Assembly: GCA_947478925.1 (NCBI GenBank)
Contig: CANJXY010000014.1
Location: forward strand, 1 to 37,507
Length of the DNA stretch: 37,507 bases
Source of the DNA: Hyphomonadaceae bacterium
GTDB lineage: Bacteria; Pseudomonadota; Alphaproteobacteria; Caulobacterales; Hyphomonadaceae
Direction of reading: 5' to 3'
Shown: piece by piece, positions 18,713 to 29,104 of the stretch
How the letters are laid out: each line of letters begins with the position of its first letter
Position numbering within the stretch: the stretch's first letter is position 1
The notes under the pieces: generated by a model
Told to the model about the DNA's origin: nothing
The model's input: only the letters and a program-made list of their open reading frames with translations
Databases searched by the model: none
Program-made: the position numbers and the translations under genes

Positions 18713-19594
18713 ATGACGAAGACCGACATCGAGACACGCAAGGCCCGCGCGCATGCGTGGTTCCAGTCGCTGCAGGGCGACATCATTTCACGCTTTGAGG
18801 CGCTGGAGGATGCGGCGGGACCGCCGCTGTATGCGGGCAAAGCGGGACGGTTCGAGAAGACGCCGTGGAAACGGGGCGATGGCGCGCAGGATCTTGGCGG
18901 CGGCACCATGGCCATCATGAAGGGCCGGTTGTTCGAGAAGGTCGGCGTGCATGTGAGCTGTGTCTATGGGGCGTTTGCGCCGGAATTTGCGAAGACCATT
19001 CCGGGGGCGGATAGGTCGGGCGGGAAGTTCTGGGCGGCTGGCATTTCGCTGATTGCCCACATGGTGTCCCCGCGCGTGCCGGCCGTGCACATGAATACGC
19101 GGATGCTCGTGACAGATGACAGCTGGTTCGGCGGCGGCGCCGACCTAACGCCCCTGCTCGCTTATCAGCGCGAGCAGGAGTTTCCGGACTCGATAGAGTT
19201 CCACGACGCGATGCGCGCGGCGTGTGAGGCCCACCGGACCGACTATGCCGCGATGAAAAAGCATTGCGATGAATACTTCCACTTGCCCCACCGCAACGAG
19301 CCGCGCGGGATCGGCGGGATTTTCTACGATCGCTACAATACCGGTGATTGGGAGAAAGACTTCGCCTTCACGCAGGACGTCGGCCGCGAATTCGCCAAGG
19401 TCTATCCGGAGATCGTGAAACGGCGGATGCTGGAGAGCTGGTCGCCGGAGCAGCGCGAGGAACAACTCGTGCGGCGCGGTCGTTATGTAGAGTTCAACCT
19501 GCTCTACGATCGTGGGACGACGTTCGGCCTGAAGACTGGCGGCAATGTCGCCAGCATCCTGTCGTCGATGCCGCCTGTGGTGAAGTGGCCTTAG
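18713..19594 (+). CDS. hemF: oxygen-dependent coproporphyrinogen-III oxidase
   Basis: '[25 protein letters not shown]', '[24 protein letters not shown]', '[11 protein letters not shown]', '[37 protein letters not shown]'. Confidence 0.98.
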   Translation: MTKTDIETRKARAHAWFQSLQGDIISRFEALEDAAGPPLYAGKAGRFEKTPWKRGDGAQDLGGGTMAIMKGRLFEKVGVHVSCVYGAFAPEFAKTIPGADRSGGKFWAAGISLIAHMVSPRVPAVHMNTRMLVTDDSWFGGGADLTPLLAYQREQEFPDSIEFHDAMRAACEAHRTDYAAMKKHCDEYFHLPHRNEPRGIGGIFYDRYNTGDWEKDFAFTQDVGREFAKVYPEIVKRRMLESWSPEQREEQLVRRGRYVEFNLLYDRGTTFGLKTGGNVASILSSMPPVVKWP

Positions 19595-20790
19595 ACGAGG
19601 CGTAGAAGCTCGTCCCTTGAAAGCAGGAAGTCGCTGGCGATCCAGGCGGTTTCCGCCTTGCGCAACGCCTCACCTAACAGTGGGCCAGGAGTAAATTCGC
19701 GCGCGAGAAGATCACCTCCCGTGAGCGGCATGACCGGTCTTGGCCAAGCTTCGGCCAGCTCGACCACGTCGGCCCAGGCGGGATCTCCACTCTCAGCCCA
19801 TGCCAGTTTCGCAAGATCCATCACCACCACCGCCCCGACCCGGTAGACGGCGACGCGGACGTCGTGTGGGGTCATATCGGCCGGCATCGGTGTCCCGTCT
19901 TCGGCCGGCAAGACAATGCGGTTGCGCTCTTCGTTCGACAGCTTGAGACGGTTGGCGATGGCTCTTGTCGCGGCGGCGTCTTTCCAGACCAGCGACAGGA
20001 AACGTAGCAGCGCATCTGGCGCTGAACCTCGCCGGGACTCCAGCGCGACCAGTTTGCGCAGCAGGCCAAGGCCGCGCGCTTCCGGGAAGATCTGCGCCAA
20101 CACGCCGGATGACCCCATCGCCTCCAGCGCACCGATCGGCTCGGCGGCAGCGCACAGCTTCTTCGTTTCCATCCAGATGCGCTCGACCGAAATCCCTTCC
20201 AGGCCGACGCGGAGCTTTGCACAGGCAGCGAGACCTGCACCGTCAAGCGCTCCACGGCCGTACCAGGCATAGAAACGGAAGAAACGAAGGATGCGGAGAT
20301 AGTCCTCGCGGATGCGCGTTTCCGGATCGCCGACGAACACGATGCGACGCGCGGCGAGATCGTCGAGGCCGCCGCCAGTCGGATCGAATACGTGTCCGTC
20401 ACGATCAGCATAGAGCGCGTTGATGCGGAAATCGCGGCGCTGGGCGTCTTCTTCCCAGTCCTGCGTGAAGGCGACGACGGCGCGGCGGCCATCGGTTTCG
20501 ACGTCGCGGCGCAGTGTTGTCACTTCAAACGGCGTGTGGTCAGCAACCACTGTCAGCGTGCCGTGCTCAATGCCGGTGGGATGCACGGCGATGTTGGCGG
20601 CGCGCATCACCTGCGTGACCTCGTCCGGCACAAGCTGCGTGGCGATATCGATGTCGGAGACCGGTTCACCAAGCAGGGCGTTGCGTACACAGCCGCCGAC
20701 ATAGCGCGCGGAGCCCGGCCGCGCCGCCTCCAGCGCGTCCATCACCCGTCGCGCGGCGATCATCCAGGGCTGGATCGCCAGCTGAGGCAT
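19591..20790 (-). CDS. CCA tRNA nucleotidyltransferase / poly(A) polymerase head-domain protein
   Basis: '[30 protein letters not shown]', '[56 protein letters not shown]', '[19 protein letters not shown]'. Confidence 0.94.
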   Translation of the reverse strand: MPQLAIQPWMIAARRVMDALEAARPGSARYVGGCVRNALLGEPVSDIDIATQLVPDEVTQVMRAANIAVHPTGIEHGTLTVVADHTPFEVTTLRRDVETDGRRAVVAFTQDWEEDAQRRDFRINALYADRDGHVFDPTGGGLDDLAARRIVFVGDPETRIREDYLRILRFFRFYAWYGRGALDGAGLAACAKLRVGLEGISVERIWMETKKLCAAAEPIGALEAMGSSGVLAQIFPEARGLGLLRKLVALESRRGSAPDALLRFLSLVWKDAAATRAIANRLKLSNEERNRIVLPAEDGTPMPADMTPHDVRVAVYRVGAVVVMDLAKLAWAESGDPAWADVVELAEAWPRPVMPLTGGDLLAREFTPGPLLGEALRKAETAWIASDFLLSRDELLRLV

Positions 20791-20793
20791 GGT

Positions 20794-21138
20794 TTAGTTG
20801 CCCGTGTCGCGCGGGGCGACCGGCGCCTGCGTCGGCGTTTGGGCGGGCTGGTTCTGGCTACCCGGCAGTGGCGTTTCGATGCACGGAATTTCCTTCGCTG
20901 GTACGATGCGGCCTTCAGCGTCCAGACGGGTAGGATCAAAGCATTTGTCGGCTTCACGCGGCTCCAGCAGCGGCGGAATGACAAGGCCAAGAACGGCGAT
21001 GACGGCGCCGATGATTACGAGGCGCGTGAGGGGCCAGCGGTCCTTGATCTTCAGGTCACGCGAGGCGGCGCGATAGATCAGGAACACCGCGAACGGGATC
21101 AGGAAAAGGAGGAGTTCGACGAGGATGCGTTGAGTCAT
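20794..21138 (-). CDS. DUF6111-like small membrane protein
   Basis: MTQRILVELLLFLIPFAVFLIYRAASRDLKIKDRWPLTRLVIIGAVIAVLGLVIPPLLE..., two TM segments. Assigned by recall of the family layout. Confidence 0.65.
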   Translation of the reverse strand: MTQRILVELLLFLIPFAVFLIYRAASRDLKIKDRWPLTRLVIIGAVIAVLGLVIPPLLEPREADKCFDPTRLDAEGRIVPAKEIPCIETPLPGSQNQPAQTPTQAPVAPRDTGN

Positions 21139-21164
21139 GTCAGGTCCGTATCACACGCCGCACT

Positions 21165-21788
21165 TCACGCGCCATATAGCCGGTCATGGAGGGATTTGAG
21201 CATTCCGGCCGTCGCCCCCCAGATATAGCGCCCGTTGTGGGGCATGGCGTAATAGGCGCGCAAGACCCCGGCATATTCCCTCTCGTGACGCTGGTGATTT
21301 GCCGGGTCCATCAGGAAGCTGAGCGGGGTTTCGAACACATCGGCGACCTCGCGCTCGCTGGGCGTGGGCACATAGTCGGCGGGCAGGAGGCCTACGAAAG
21401 GCGCGATTGCGAAGCCCGAACCTGTTAGGTACGTGTCGCCCTGCCCCAGCACTTTCACCGTGGACGGATCAACGCCAACCTCCTCATTGGCCTCGCGCAG
21501 GGCGGCAGCGAGCGCGTTTTCGCCCGGCTCGATCCGGCCGCCCGGAAAGGCCACCTGCCCGGCATGGCTGGCCATGGTTTCAGGGCGGAGGGTGAGCAGG
21601 ACGCCGAAATCGTCGCCCCGGTCCATTAGCGCGACGAGCACTGCGGCACGGCGATATTTGCCATTGGGCGGCAGCCGCCAGTCCGGGTTGAGGTCGTAGT
21701 CGGTGCGCACCGGCTGGTCGAACACAGCATCAAGCGGCGCCAGCAGGCGCGCGGCGCGATCGAGGAAATCTGGCTTGGTGAAGACCAT
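21165..21788 (-). CDS. CoA pyrophosphatase-type NUDIX hydrolase
   Basis: 'AAVLVALMDRGDDFGVLLTLRPETMASHAGQVAFPGGRIEPGENALAAALREANEEVGVDPSTVKVLG', the UPF0035/CoAse layout. Confidence 0.9.
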   Translation of the reverse strand: MVFTKPDFLDRAARLLAPLDAVFDQPVRTDYDLNPDWRLPPNGKYRRAAVLVALMDRGDDFGVLLTLRPETMASHAGQVAFPGGRIEPGENALAAALREANEEVGVDPSTVKVLGQGDTYLTGSGFAIAPFVGLLPADYVPTPSEREVADVFETPLSFLMDPANHQRHEREYAGVLRAYYAMPHNGRYIWGATAGMLKSLHDRLYGA

Positions 21789-21791
21789 CGG

Positions 21792-22379
21792 TTAGGCCAT
21801 CTCCCCGACGCTGAAGCGGACCCCTGCGGAGACTACGCTCATCGTGGATTTGCCTGCATCCGGCTCGGCCCATCCGATAAGCTCGTAATAGGGCGGCCGG
21901 GCCAGCCGGGCTTCCAGACCTCCCCGGACCAGGACATAGGTCGAGGGCTCGCCTGTCTGGCGATTTGTCACGACGCGGAGCGGGTGGGCCGCATCGACTG
22001 CCACGACATCGCCCACATTCGTCGTGACCAGTATCACCTGATGGCCATCCGACTCATGCCGGTCCACGCGCACGCCCACGAACGGGGCGTCGTCCACCTT
22101 CACCACCACTTTTTCGTGAGGGGTGACCAGGTAATAGCCATCGGCGTCGCGTCTGAGGATGGTCGAGAACAGCTGGACGAGCTTTTCCCTACTGAACCGC
22201 ACGCCTTCCTGCCACCAGGAGCCGTCGCGGCGGATTTGCAGGCCGATGTCCCCACAGTGGGTCGGGTTCCACAAATTTACGGGCGGCAGGGAACGGGGCT
22301 TTTCCAAACCCGCTTCCACCTGCAAGGTGGAAATCAGGTCCGCGAGCGACTTTATGTTCGGGGCTATCGCGTTCGACAT
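21792..22379 (-). CDS. DUF1285 domain protein
   Basis: ATG at 22379: MSNAIAPNIKSLADLISTLQVEAG...'PVNLWNPTHCGDIGLQIRRDGSWWQEGVRFSREKLVQLFSTILRRDADGYYLVTPHEKVVVKVDDAPFV'. The remainder of the 468-aa track ORF is antisense to moxR. Confidence 0.85.
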   Translation of the reverse strand: MSNAIAPNIKSLADLISTLQVEAGLEKPRSLPPVNLWNPTHCGDIGLQIRRDGSWWQEGVRFSREKLVQLFSTILRRDADGYYLVTPHEKVVVKVDDAPFVGVRVDRHESDGHQVILVTTNVGDVVAVDAAHPLRVVTNRQTGEPSTYVLVRGGLEARLARPPYYELIGWAEPDAGKSTMSVVSAGVRFSVGEMA

Positions 22380-22427
22380 GGGCAGCTCGGCCTCCGGGTT
22401 CTCCCCACAGATAGGTAAATGCACCGC

Positions 22428-23426
22428 ATGAGTGAAGCCGCCATCGCCCCATCGTCCGATATCGTCAAGGAAGCCGATGCTGCCGTCGAGCTTCTGGCGC
22501 AGGTGCGCGCCGAGATCGGGAAGGTCGTGTTCGGCCAGGAACGCGTGGTCGAGCTGGTCCTGGCGACCGTTCTGGCCGGGGGCCATGCCCTGCTGATCGG
22601 GGCGCCAGGTCTTGCCAAGACCAAGCTGGTGGAAGCGACCGCCCGGGCGCTGGGCCTCGACTGGGGTCGGGTGCAGTTCACCCCCGACCTGATGCCGTCC
22701 GACATTCTGGGTTCGGAGATCCTCGATGAGGGCGCGTCCGGCCGTGCTTTCCGGTTCGTAAAGGGACCAATCTTCACCAGCCTGCTGATGGCCGACGAGA
22801 TCAACCGCGCCTCTCCGCGTACGCAATCCGCGCTGCTGCAAGCGATGCAGGAGCGGCATGTGACCGTGGCAGGCGCGAGCTATGACCTGCCCAAACCGTT
22901 CCACGTGCTGGCGACGCAGAACCCGATCGAACAGGAAGGCACTTATCCGTTGCCCGAAGCGCAGCTCGACCGCTTCTTGCTCAAGGTTGATGTTGACTAT
23001 CCGGATGCTGAGACCGAGCGCCGCATCCTGGTGGAAACGACGGGACTTGGGGATCAGACCGTTCGTCCGGTTCTTGACGCAGAAAAGCTTATCGCCATCC
23101 AGTCGCTCGTGCGTCGCATGACGGTGGGCGAGGAAGTACTCGAAGCCATCCTGCGTCTCGTGCGCTCGGCGCGTCCGGAGCAGTCTGACAATCCGCAAGT
23201 GAAGAAGCGCGTCGACTGGGGTCCGTCTCCGCGTGCCGGTCAGTCACTGATGCTTGCTGCACGTTCGCGTGCGTTGCTGCGCGGACGCCTTGCCCCCTCG
23301 CTCGACGATATCGAGGCACTGGCGGAGCCCGCTCTGGGTCACCGCATGGCGCTGGCCTACGACCCGACCGGCCAAGGGGGCACGCTGTCGGCGCTGATCC
23401 AGGAACTTGTCGCCAAAGTCGCTTAA
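22428..23426 (+). CDS. MoxR-family AAA+ ATPase
   Basis: 'VVFGQERVVELVLATVLAGGHALLIGAPGLAKTKLVEATARAL', 'FRFVKGPIFTSLLMADEINRASPRTQSALLQAMQERHVTV', 'LATQNPIEQEGTYPLPEAQLDRFLL'. Confidence 0.96.
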   Translation: MSEAAIAPSSDIVKEADAAVELLAQVRAEIGKVVFGQERVVELVLATVLAGGHALLIGAPGLAKTKLVEATARALGLDWGRVQFTPDLMPSDILGSEILDEGASGRAFRFVKGPIFTSLLMADEINRASPRTQSALLQAMQERHVTVAGASYDLPKPFHVLATQNPIEQEGTYPLPEAQLDRFLLKVDVDYPDAETERRILVETTGLGDQTVRPVLDAEKLIAIQSLVRRMTVGEEVLEAILRLVRSARPEQSDNPQVKKRVDWGPSPRAGQSLMLAARSRALLRGRLAPSLDDIEALAEPALGHRMALAYDPTGQGGTLSALIQELVAKVA

Positions 23427-23457
23427 CGTCTCAAGACCTCCCCCAGGACTTCCCCAA

Positions 23458-24330
23458 GTGCCACAGGCGCCCCTCTCGCAGTTGAAAGCCGAAGCGTCCG
23501 CTCTTGCGGGCGACCTCGGCACCCTGACCACGCACGCGCGCGCGGCGAGCGCGGCGCATCTGGGCTCCGCCGGCCGGCGCAAGTCGGGGATGGGTGAGAA
23601 CTTCTGGCAGTATCGCAGGCACACGACAGAGGACGGCGCGGATCGCATCGACTGGCGCAGGTCGGCGCGCGAGGAAAACCTGTTCGTGCGGGAGACAGAG
23701 CTGGAAACCGCGCGCACCTTCCTCTTCTGGGCCGATCCGAGCCAGGGCTTTCACTGGTCGAGCGCCGAGGCGATCCCGCACAAGGCGGACCGCGCCCTGC
23801 TACTTTGCATGGCGCTGGCCGGGGCGCTTTCGCGCTCGGGCGAACGTTGTGGCGCGCTGGGTGGCGGACGTGGACCCGTCTCTGGCGCGCGTGCTGCGGC
23901 GCGTGTCGGCGAGGACATCCGCAGTATTCGTGCTGATACGTCCTTCCCTCGCCCGCCGCGCGATAACGCTGCGGTAGTGGTGTGTAGCGATTTCTATTCG
24001 CCGCTGGCTGACTGGCGTTCGCGTCTGGCGCCGGTTGCCGCCAAATGTCGTGACGGCGTGCTACTGCAGGTGTGTGATCCGATCGAAGAAACCTATCCGT
24101 TCAATGGGCGCGTGCGGTTCTTCCGGCCCGGGCAGGATAGTGAACGCCTGATCGGTCGCGCGGAGTCGATCCGCGACGGCTATCTCGACAAGTTCGCCCA
24201 GCGCCGAAAAGACATGACGGATCTTGCCGCCGAAATCGGCTGGCGCTTTGTGAGCCATGTCACCAGCGAGCCTTCGCGTACGCCGCTTGGTGAACTTGCG
24301 TACGGCTTCACCAGCGGGGTCGCGGCTTGA
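23458..24330 (+). CDS. DUF58 domain protein
   Basis: 'GSAGRRKSGMGENFWQYRRHTTEDGADRIDWRRSAREENLFVRETELETARTFLFWADPSQGF' is the DUF58 core. Candidate GTG start at 23458; the track begins at TTG 23407 inside moxR. Confidence 0.85.
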   Translation: MPQAPLSQLKAEASALAGDLGTLTTHARAASAAHLGSAGRRKSGMGENFWQYRRHTTEDGADRIDWRRSAREENLFVRETELETARTFLFWADPSQGFHWSSAEAIPHKADRALLLCMALAGALSRSGERCGALGGGRGPVSGARAAARVGEDIRSIRADTSFPRPPRDNAAVVVCSDFYSPLADWRSRLAPVAAKCRDGVLLQVCDPIEETYPFNGRVRFFRPGQDSERLIGRAESIRDGYLDKFAQRRKDMTDLAAEIGWRFVSHVTSEPSRTPLGELAYGFTSGVAA

Positions 24331-27062
24331 GCCTGGGTCCGTTCCTGTTCCTGCAGCCATGGGCGCTGCTTGGGCTCATTGCCCTTCCCCTGCTTTGGCT
24401 TTTGCTGCGCGCGACGCCGCCGGAGCCAAAGCGGTTTGCGCTTCCATCGCTGGCGCTGCTGGAAGACCTCAAGCCGGAAGAAGAAACGCCGGCGCGGACG
24501 CCATGGTGGCTGTTGCTGCTGCGGATGATTGCACTCGCGCTCGCCATTCTCGGCTTCGCGCGACCGACCTGGGCGCCGAACGCACAAGTCAGCACCAACG
24601 GCGGTACTCTGATCGTGGTCGACGATGGCTGGACCAGCGCAGAACGCTGGCGCGATATCGTGCGCACCGCAACGGCTGCGGTCGATGAGGCCTCGCAGCA
24701 GGGCGGCACGCTGCATGTGATGTTCACCGCGCCGCGTGAAGTGGCGCGAGATGTTTCCGAGGCCCTCGATGCAGAGACGGCGCGACAACTTTTGCGCAAC
24801 GAGCGTCCTGCAGCGTGGCTGCCAGATCGCGTGGCGGCGCTGGCGGCGCTCGACAAGACACAGCTGAAGCCCGGCCGAATAATCTGGGTGACGGACGGTT
24901 TTGACCATGACAGCGCGGCGGCTTTCGCGCGGGGCCTCGCCGCCAAGGGCGCGACGGACGTGCGCATCACCCGGCCCAAGAGCGCGTTTGCGATCACGTC
25001 TGCGGACTCTTCTGCCGAAGGCGCTCGCGTCTCGGTCGTACGCGCGGACACAATACCGGGCATCACGGCGGACATCATCGCCGAAACCTCCGAGGGCGCC
25101 TCCATCGCCTCGACGCGCATTGCGTTTGATGGGGGAGCGACGACAGCGGAAGCAGCCTTCCCAATCCCAGCAGCGGCTTTGAACCGCGTGGCGCGGTTCC
25201 GCATTGGCGGATCGCCATCGGCTGGTGGCGTCTGGCTGTGGGATGACACGGCGCGCCGGCCGCATGTCGGGCTCGCGGATACGCAAAACGAGGCCCAGCC
25301 GCTGCTGGCGGAACACTATTATGCGCGCAAGGCGTTGCAGCCCTACGCGCAGCTGACCGAGAAGCCGTTGGCCAATCTGCTCGATACGCCGATCGACGCG
25401 ATCATCATGGGCGATCGCGGCACCATCGACGACGCGACCAAGACGCGGCTGGTGGACTGGATCGACAAGGGCGGCGTGCTGATCCGCTTTGCGGGGCCTC
25501 GCCTTGCGGCACAGGAAGGCGCGCTGACGCCAGTGGCGCTGCGGCCGACATCGCGCTCGCTCGGGTCCTCGCTATCGTGGGAGACGCCGCAGAAGGTTGC
25601 GGACTTCCCGGCGAGTTCGCCCTTCTTCGGCATTCCTAAGCCGGTTGATGCGGCTGTTCGCCAGCAGGTTCTGGCCCAGCCTTCAGCCGAACTCGAAAGC
25701 CAGACATGGGCCAAGCTCGAAGACGGCACGCCTCTGGTCACCGCAAAACGCATGGGACGCGGCGAGCTGATCCTGTTTCACGTTACGGCCGATCCGGATT
25801 GGTCCGACATGCCCTATACCGGCGCCTTCGTTGAGATGTTGCGCCGCTCTGTGGTGTCGGGCGGCGAACGCACCGGACCGTCCGCTCTGGGAACCGAAGG
25901 CACGCTTGCGCCGGCGCGCGTGCTCGATGGATTTGGCGTGCTAACGCCGCCGCAATCATCCGCAACGCCCATTCCCGCCGCGACTTTCCTCACCACGCGC
26001 CCCGGTCCGACAACACCGCCGGGCATCTATCTTGGGCCAGGCGGTGAGCGCGCACTGAACGCTGGAGCGCCTGCGCCGCAAGCGTTCGATGCGTGGCCGG
26101 CGGAAGTCTCGGTGACCCAGGAAGCAGCCATCGTCGAGCGCGCAGGGCTCGGCGGCTGGATGATCGGGCTCGCACTGGGGATCGTCGCGCTGGACCTGTT
26201 GATCGCGCTGGCGTTCGCCGGGCGTATCCCACGCTTCTTCGGCAAGAAGGCCGCTGCTGCCTTGTTGATGTTCGTCATTGGCGGCGCGCTGCTGAACGCG
26301 GCGCCGCCCGCTTCGGCGCAGACAACGGAACAGCTGGCGCGTGAAGCAGCGGCCCATCTGCGCTTCGCCTATGTCAAAACCGGCGACCGCCGGCTGGATG
26401 ACACGACCAAGGCTGGGCTGTTCGGCCTGTCCTACCAGCTCGGCCAGCGCACGTCGGTTGAGCCGGAGATGCCGCATGGGATCGACCTATCGCGCGACAG
26501 TCTCGAACTCTATCCGATGATCTACTACGCCGTGCCGCGCGATGCGAAGGCGCTGCCTCCCATGGCTGTTGCGAAGGTGAATGCCTATCTGCGGGCCGGC
26601 GGCGCGTTTGTGGTCGATACGCGTGATGCCGCGCCGGGCCGCGATGTATCGCAGGACCTCCAGCGATTGCTGCAGGGGATCGACGCGCCGCGCATGATAC
26701 CGGCGCCGGCGAACCACGTACTGACCAAGAGCTATTACCTGATCCGCTCCTTCCCCGGCCGTCTCAACGGACGCCTCTGGATCGAGAGCGGCGCGACGGA
26801 TCGCGATACACGGCGGGGCGATGGCGTCTCGGGCCTGTTCATCGGCGGATCGGACTGGGCCGGCGCGTGGGCGATCGACGACAAGACCGGACGGCCACTG
26901 CTGACGATGGATGGCGGCGAGCAGGCGCGCGAGATGTCTTACCGCTTCGGTATCAACCTCGTGATGTACATCCTCACCGGCAACTACAAGGAAGACCAGG
27001 TTCACATTCCCGATCTGCTTGAACGCCTCGGCACCTCGCGCGACAGGGCCAACGGACCATGA
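24327..27062 (+). CDS. membrane protein with BatA-type N-terminal domain and DUF4159-like C-terminal domain
   Basis: N-terminal 'GPFLFLQPWALLGLIALPLLWLLLRATPPEPKRFALPSLALLEDLKPEEETPARTPWWLLLLRMIALALAILGFARP'; C-terminal 'LRFAYVKTGDRRLDDTTKAGLFGLSYQLGQRTSVEPEMPHGIDLSRDSLELYPMIYYAVP'. TTG start overlaps the preceding TGA. Confidence 0.88.
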   Translation: MSLGPFLFLQPWALLGLIALPLLWLLLRATPPEPKRFALPSLALLEDLKPEEETPARTPWWLLLLRMIALALAILGFARPTWAPNAQVSTNGGTLIVVDDGWTSAERWRDIVRTATAAVDEASQQGGTLHVMFTAPREVARDVSEALDAETARQLLRNERPAAWLPDRVAALAALDKTQLKPGRIIWVTDGFDHDSAAAFARGLAAKGATDVRITRPKSAFAITSADSSAEGARVSVVRADTIPGITADIIAETSEGASIASTRIAFDGGATTAEAAFPIPAAALNRVARFRIGGSPSAGGVWLWDDTARRPHVGLADTQNEAQPLLAEHYYARKALQPYAQLTEKPLANLLDTPIDAIIMGDRGTIDDATKTRLVDWIDKGGVLIRFAGPRLAAQEGALTPVALRPTSRSLGSSLSWETPQKVADFPASSPFFGIPKPVDAAVRQQVLAQPSAELESQTWAKLEDGTPLVTAKRMGRGELILFHVTADPDWSDMPYTGAFVEMLRRSVVSGGERTGPSALGTEGTLAPARVLDGFGVLTPPQSSATPIPAATFLTTRPGPTTPPGIYLGPGGERALNAGAPAPQAFDAWPAEVSVTQEAAIVERAGLGGWMIGLALGIVALDLLIALAFAGRIPRFFGKKAAAALLMFVIGGALLNAAPPASAQTTEQLAREAAAHLRFAYVKTGDRRLDDTTKAGLFGLSYQLGQRTSVEPEMPHGIDLSRDSLELYPMIYYAVPRDAKALPPMAVAKVNAYLRAGGAFVVDTRDAAPGRDVSQDLQRLLQGIDAPRMIPAPANHVLTKSYYLIRSFPGRLNGRLWIESGATDRDTRRGDGVSGLFIGGSDWAGAWAIDDKTGRPLLTMDGGEQAREMSYRFGINLVMYILTGNYKEDQVHIPDLLERLGTSRDRANGP

Positions 27063-29104
27063 TGGATGCATCCCGTCTTGGCTTTGATCCGCTGATCCCG
27101 TGGCTGGCGCTGTGGGGACTGGTTGGCGTCGCTGTAGTGCTGTGGGGCGTCTATGTCACGCTGCGCGGCAAGGCGTGGCTGTTCCGCGCGCTGGCAATGA
27201 CGGTGCTGGCGGTAGCGCTGGCCAACCCGCAATGGATCCAGGAACAGCGCGAGCCGCTGAAGGATATCGTCGCGGTGGTGATGGACCGCTCGGAGAGCAT
27301 GAATTTCCGGGGGCGCACGGAGACGGCGCAGGCCGCCTATGACGCCATTCGCAGGCAGATCGAGGCTGACGATACGCTCGAACTGCGCATCGCCGAGACC
27401 GACCCCGGCGCCGATGGCACGGACATGTATATCGCGCTGCAGTCGGCGCTGTCGGATGCACCCCGCGACCGCATTGCCGGCGCGGTGATGATCACGGACG
27501 GCCAGATCCACGACATTCCGAAAGACACGAAGGACGCGCAGAAGCTGGGCCCGATCCATGCGATGATCGTGGGCGGCGACGACGAGATCGACCGCAATAT
27601 CGAGATCCAGTCGGCCCCGTCCTTCTCCATCATCGACCAGAAGGTCGAGATGCGCGTGCAGGTGAACGATCCGACCGCGAAAACTGTGCCGGTGGGCATC
27701 ACCATCAATGGCGAGGCGCAGCCCGACCAGACGGTGAAGGTCGGCGAGCCGCAGATGGTCTCGTTCACGCTGGACCAGCGTGGCGAGAACCTTGTGGTGC
27801 TGTCGGTTGACGGCATTCCGAACGAGCTGACGCTGGCGAACAACCTTGCCTCGGCGCGCATCTCGGGCGTGCAGGATCGGCTGCGCGTCCTGCTGATCAC
27901 GGGCGAACCGCACGCAGGGGCGCGGGTGTGGCGCGATCTGTTGAAGTCAGACCCGGCGGTCGACCTGGTGCACTTCACGATTTTGCGTCCGCCCAGCAAG
28001 TCGGACAACGTACCGACCGAAGAGATCGCGTTGATCGCTTTTCCGAAGGCGCAGCTGTTCCGTGAAAAGCTCGACGAATTCGACCTGGTGATCTTCGACC
28101 ACGAGTTGCGCCCGCAGGTTCTGGAAGAAGCCTATCTCGATCGTGTCGCTCGCTATGTCGAACAGGGCGGCGCATTGCTGGTCGCAGCCGGACCGCCCTA
28201 TCCGGGCTCGTACATGCTGTACAACACGCCCCTTGGCGGCGTGCTGCCGGGGCGCGCGACAGGCGAGATCGTCGATGGCAAGTTCGTTCCGCAGCTTACC
28301 GCGCTTGGGAAACGCCACTCGGTGACGGCGACGCTCTCCACGGAGGGCTGGGGTCCGTGGATGCGCTACATGAAGATGGAAAGCGGCAACGCCGAAGCGC
28401 TGATGCAGACGCCGGACGGGCATCCGCTGCTGCTGCTGAAACGCGTCGGCAAGGGCCGCGTGGCGAGTGTGATGTCGGACCAGCTCTGGCTGTGGGCGCG
28501 CGGCTATGATGGCGGCGGACCTTATGCCGAACTGATCCGCCGCACGGCGCACTGGCTGATGAAGGAGCCGGAGCTCGAGGAAGAACTGCTGAAGCTGGAA
28601 GCTGGCGCTGCGCCCGAGATCAAGGCGCGGCTGCAGACCATGTCGGATACGCCGGGCAAGCTGGAGCTGACCGGACCGGACGGCAAGACGCTGGAAACCG
28701 ACTGGTCGATGACATCGCCCGGACACTATCAGGCGACGCTGCCGGCGAACGGGCTTGGCCTCTATCGCGCCAAGAGCGGCAAGCTGAGCGCCGTCACGCT
28801 GCGCGGGCCGACGCATCCGCGCGAATATCTCGATCTGCGCGCGACGGCCGACAAGATCCAACCGCTGGCCACGGCGACGCTGGGCGGCGTCTACAAGCTC
28901 GGCGCCGATGGCACGCCCAACCTGCCGCGCATGCAACGGGTGGACGATCGTGGCAACGCCTCGGGTTCGGACTGGTTCGGCCTGCGCAAGCGCAACGCCT
29001 ATGCGGTGCGCGCGACGGAGAGCACGACGCTGCTGCCGGGCGTGATCGGCATGCTGCTGGCGTGCGCGTTCATGATGCTCGCGTGGCGGAGAGAGGGACG
29101 TTAG
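27059..29104 (+). CDS. large membrane protein with vWA-like and glutamine-amidotransferase-like regions
   Basis: Two N-terminal TM segments, 'VVMDRSESMNF' (DxSxS MIDAS-like), C-terminal TM 'LLPGVIGMLLACAFMMLAWRREGR'. ATGA overlap with the upstream gene. Confidence 0.8.
   Translation: MMDASRLGFDPLIPWLALWGLVGVAVVLWGVYVTLRGKAWLFRALAMTVLAVALANPQWIQEQREPLKDIVAVVMDRSESMNFRGRTETAQAAYDAIRRQIEADDTLELRIAETDPGADGTDMYIALQSALSDAPRDRIAGAVMITDGQIHDIPKDTKDAQKLGPIHAMIVGGDDEIDRNIEIQSAPSFSIIDQKVEMRVQVNDPTAKTVPVGITINGEAQPDQTVKVGEPQMVSFTLDQRGENLVVLSVDGIPNELTLANNLASARISGVQDRLRVLLITGEPHAGARVWRDLLKSDPAVDLVHFTILRPPSKSDNVPTEEIALIAFPKAQLFREKLDEFDLVIFDHELRPQVLEEAYLDRVARYVEQGGALLVAAGPPYPGSYMLYNTPLGGVLPGRATGEIVDGKFVPQLTALGKRHSVTATLSTEGWGPWMRYMKMESGNAEALMQTPDGHPLLLLKRVGKGRVASVMSDQLWLWARGYDGGGPYAELIRRTAHWLMKEPELEEELLKLEAGAAPEIKARLQTMSDTPGKLELTGPDGKTLETDWSMTSPGHYQATLPANGLGLYRAKSGKLSAVTLRGPTHPREYLDLRATADKIQPLATATLGGVYKLGADGTPNLPRMQRVDDRGNASGSDWFGLRKRNAYAVRATESTTLLPGVIGMLLACAFMMLAWRREGR

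Noticed and set aside
24180-25316. 378-aa (and 24308-25249, 313-aa) minus-strand ORFs opposite the BatA/DUF4159 gene
   Set aside because: Shadow ORFs; Arg/Ser/Ala-rich composition typical of antisense frames in high-GC genes.
27002-28936. Large minus-strand ORFs (303 and 329 aa) opposite the 681-aa vWA-like gene
   Set aside because: Shadow ORFs; the sense frame has signal/TM layout and a DxSxS motif and is coupled to the upstream gene.
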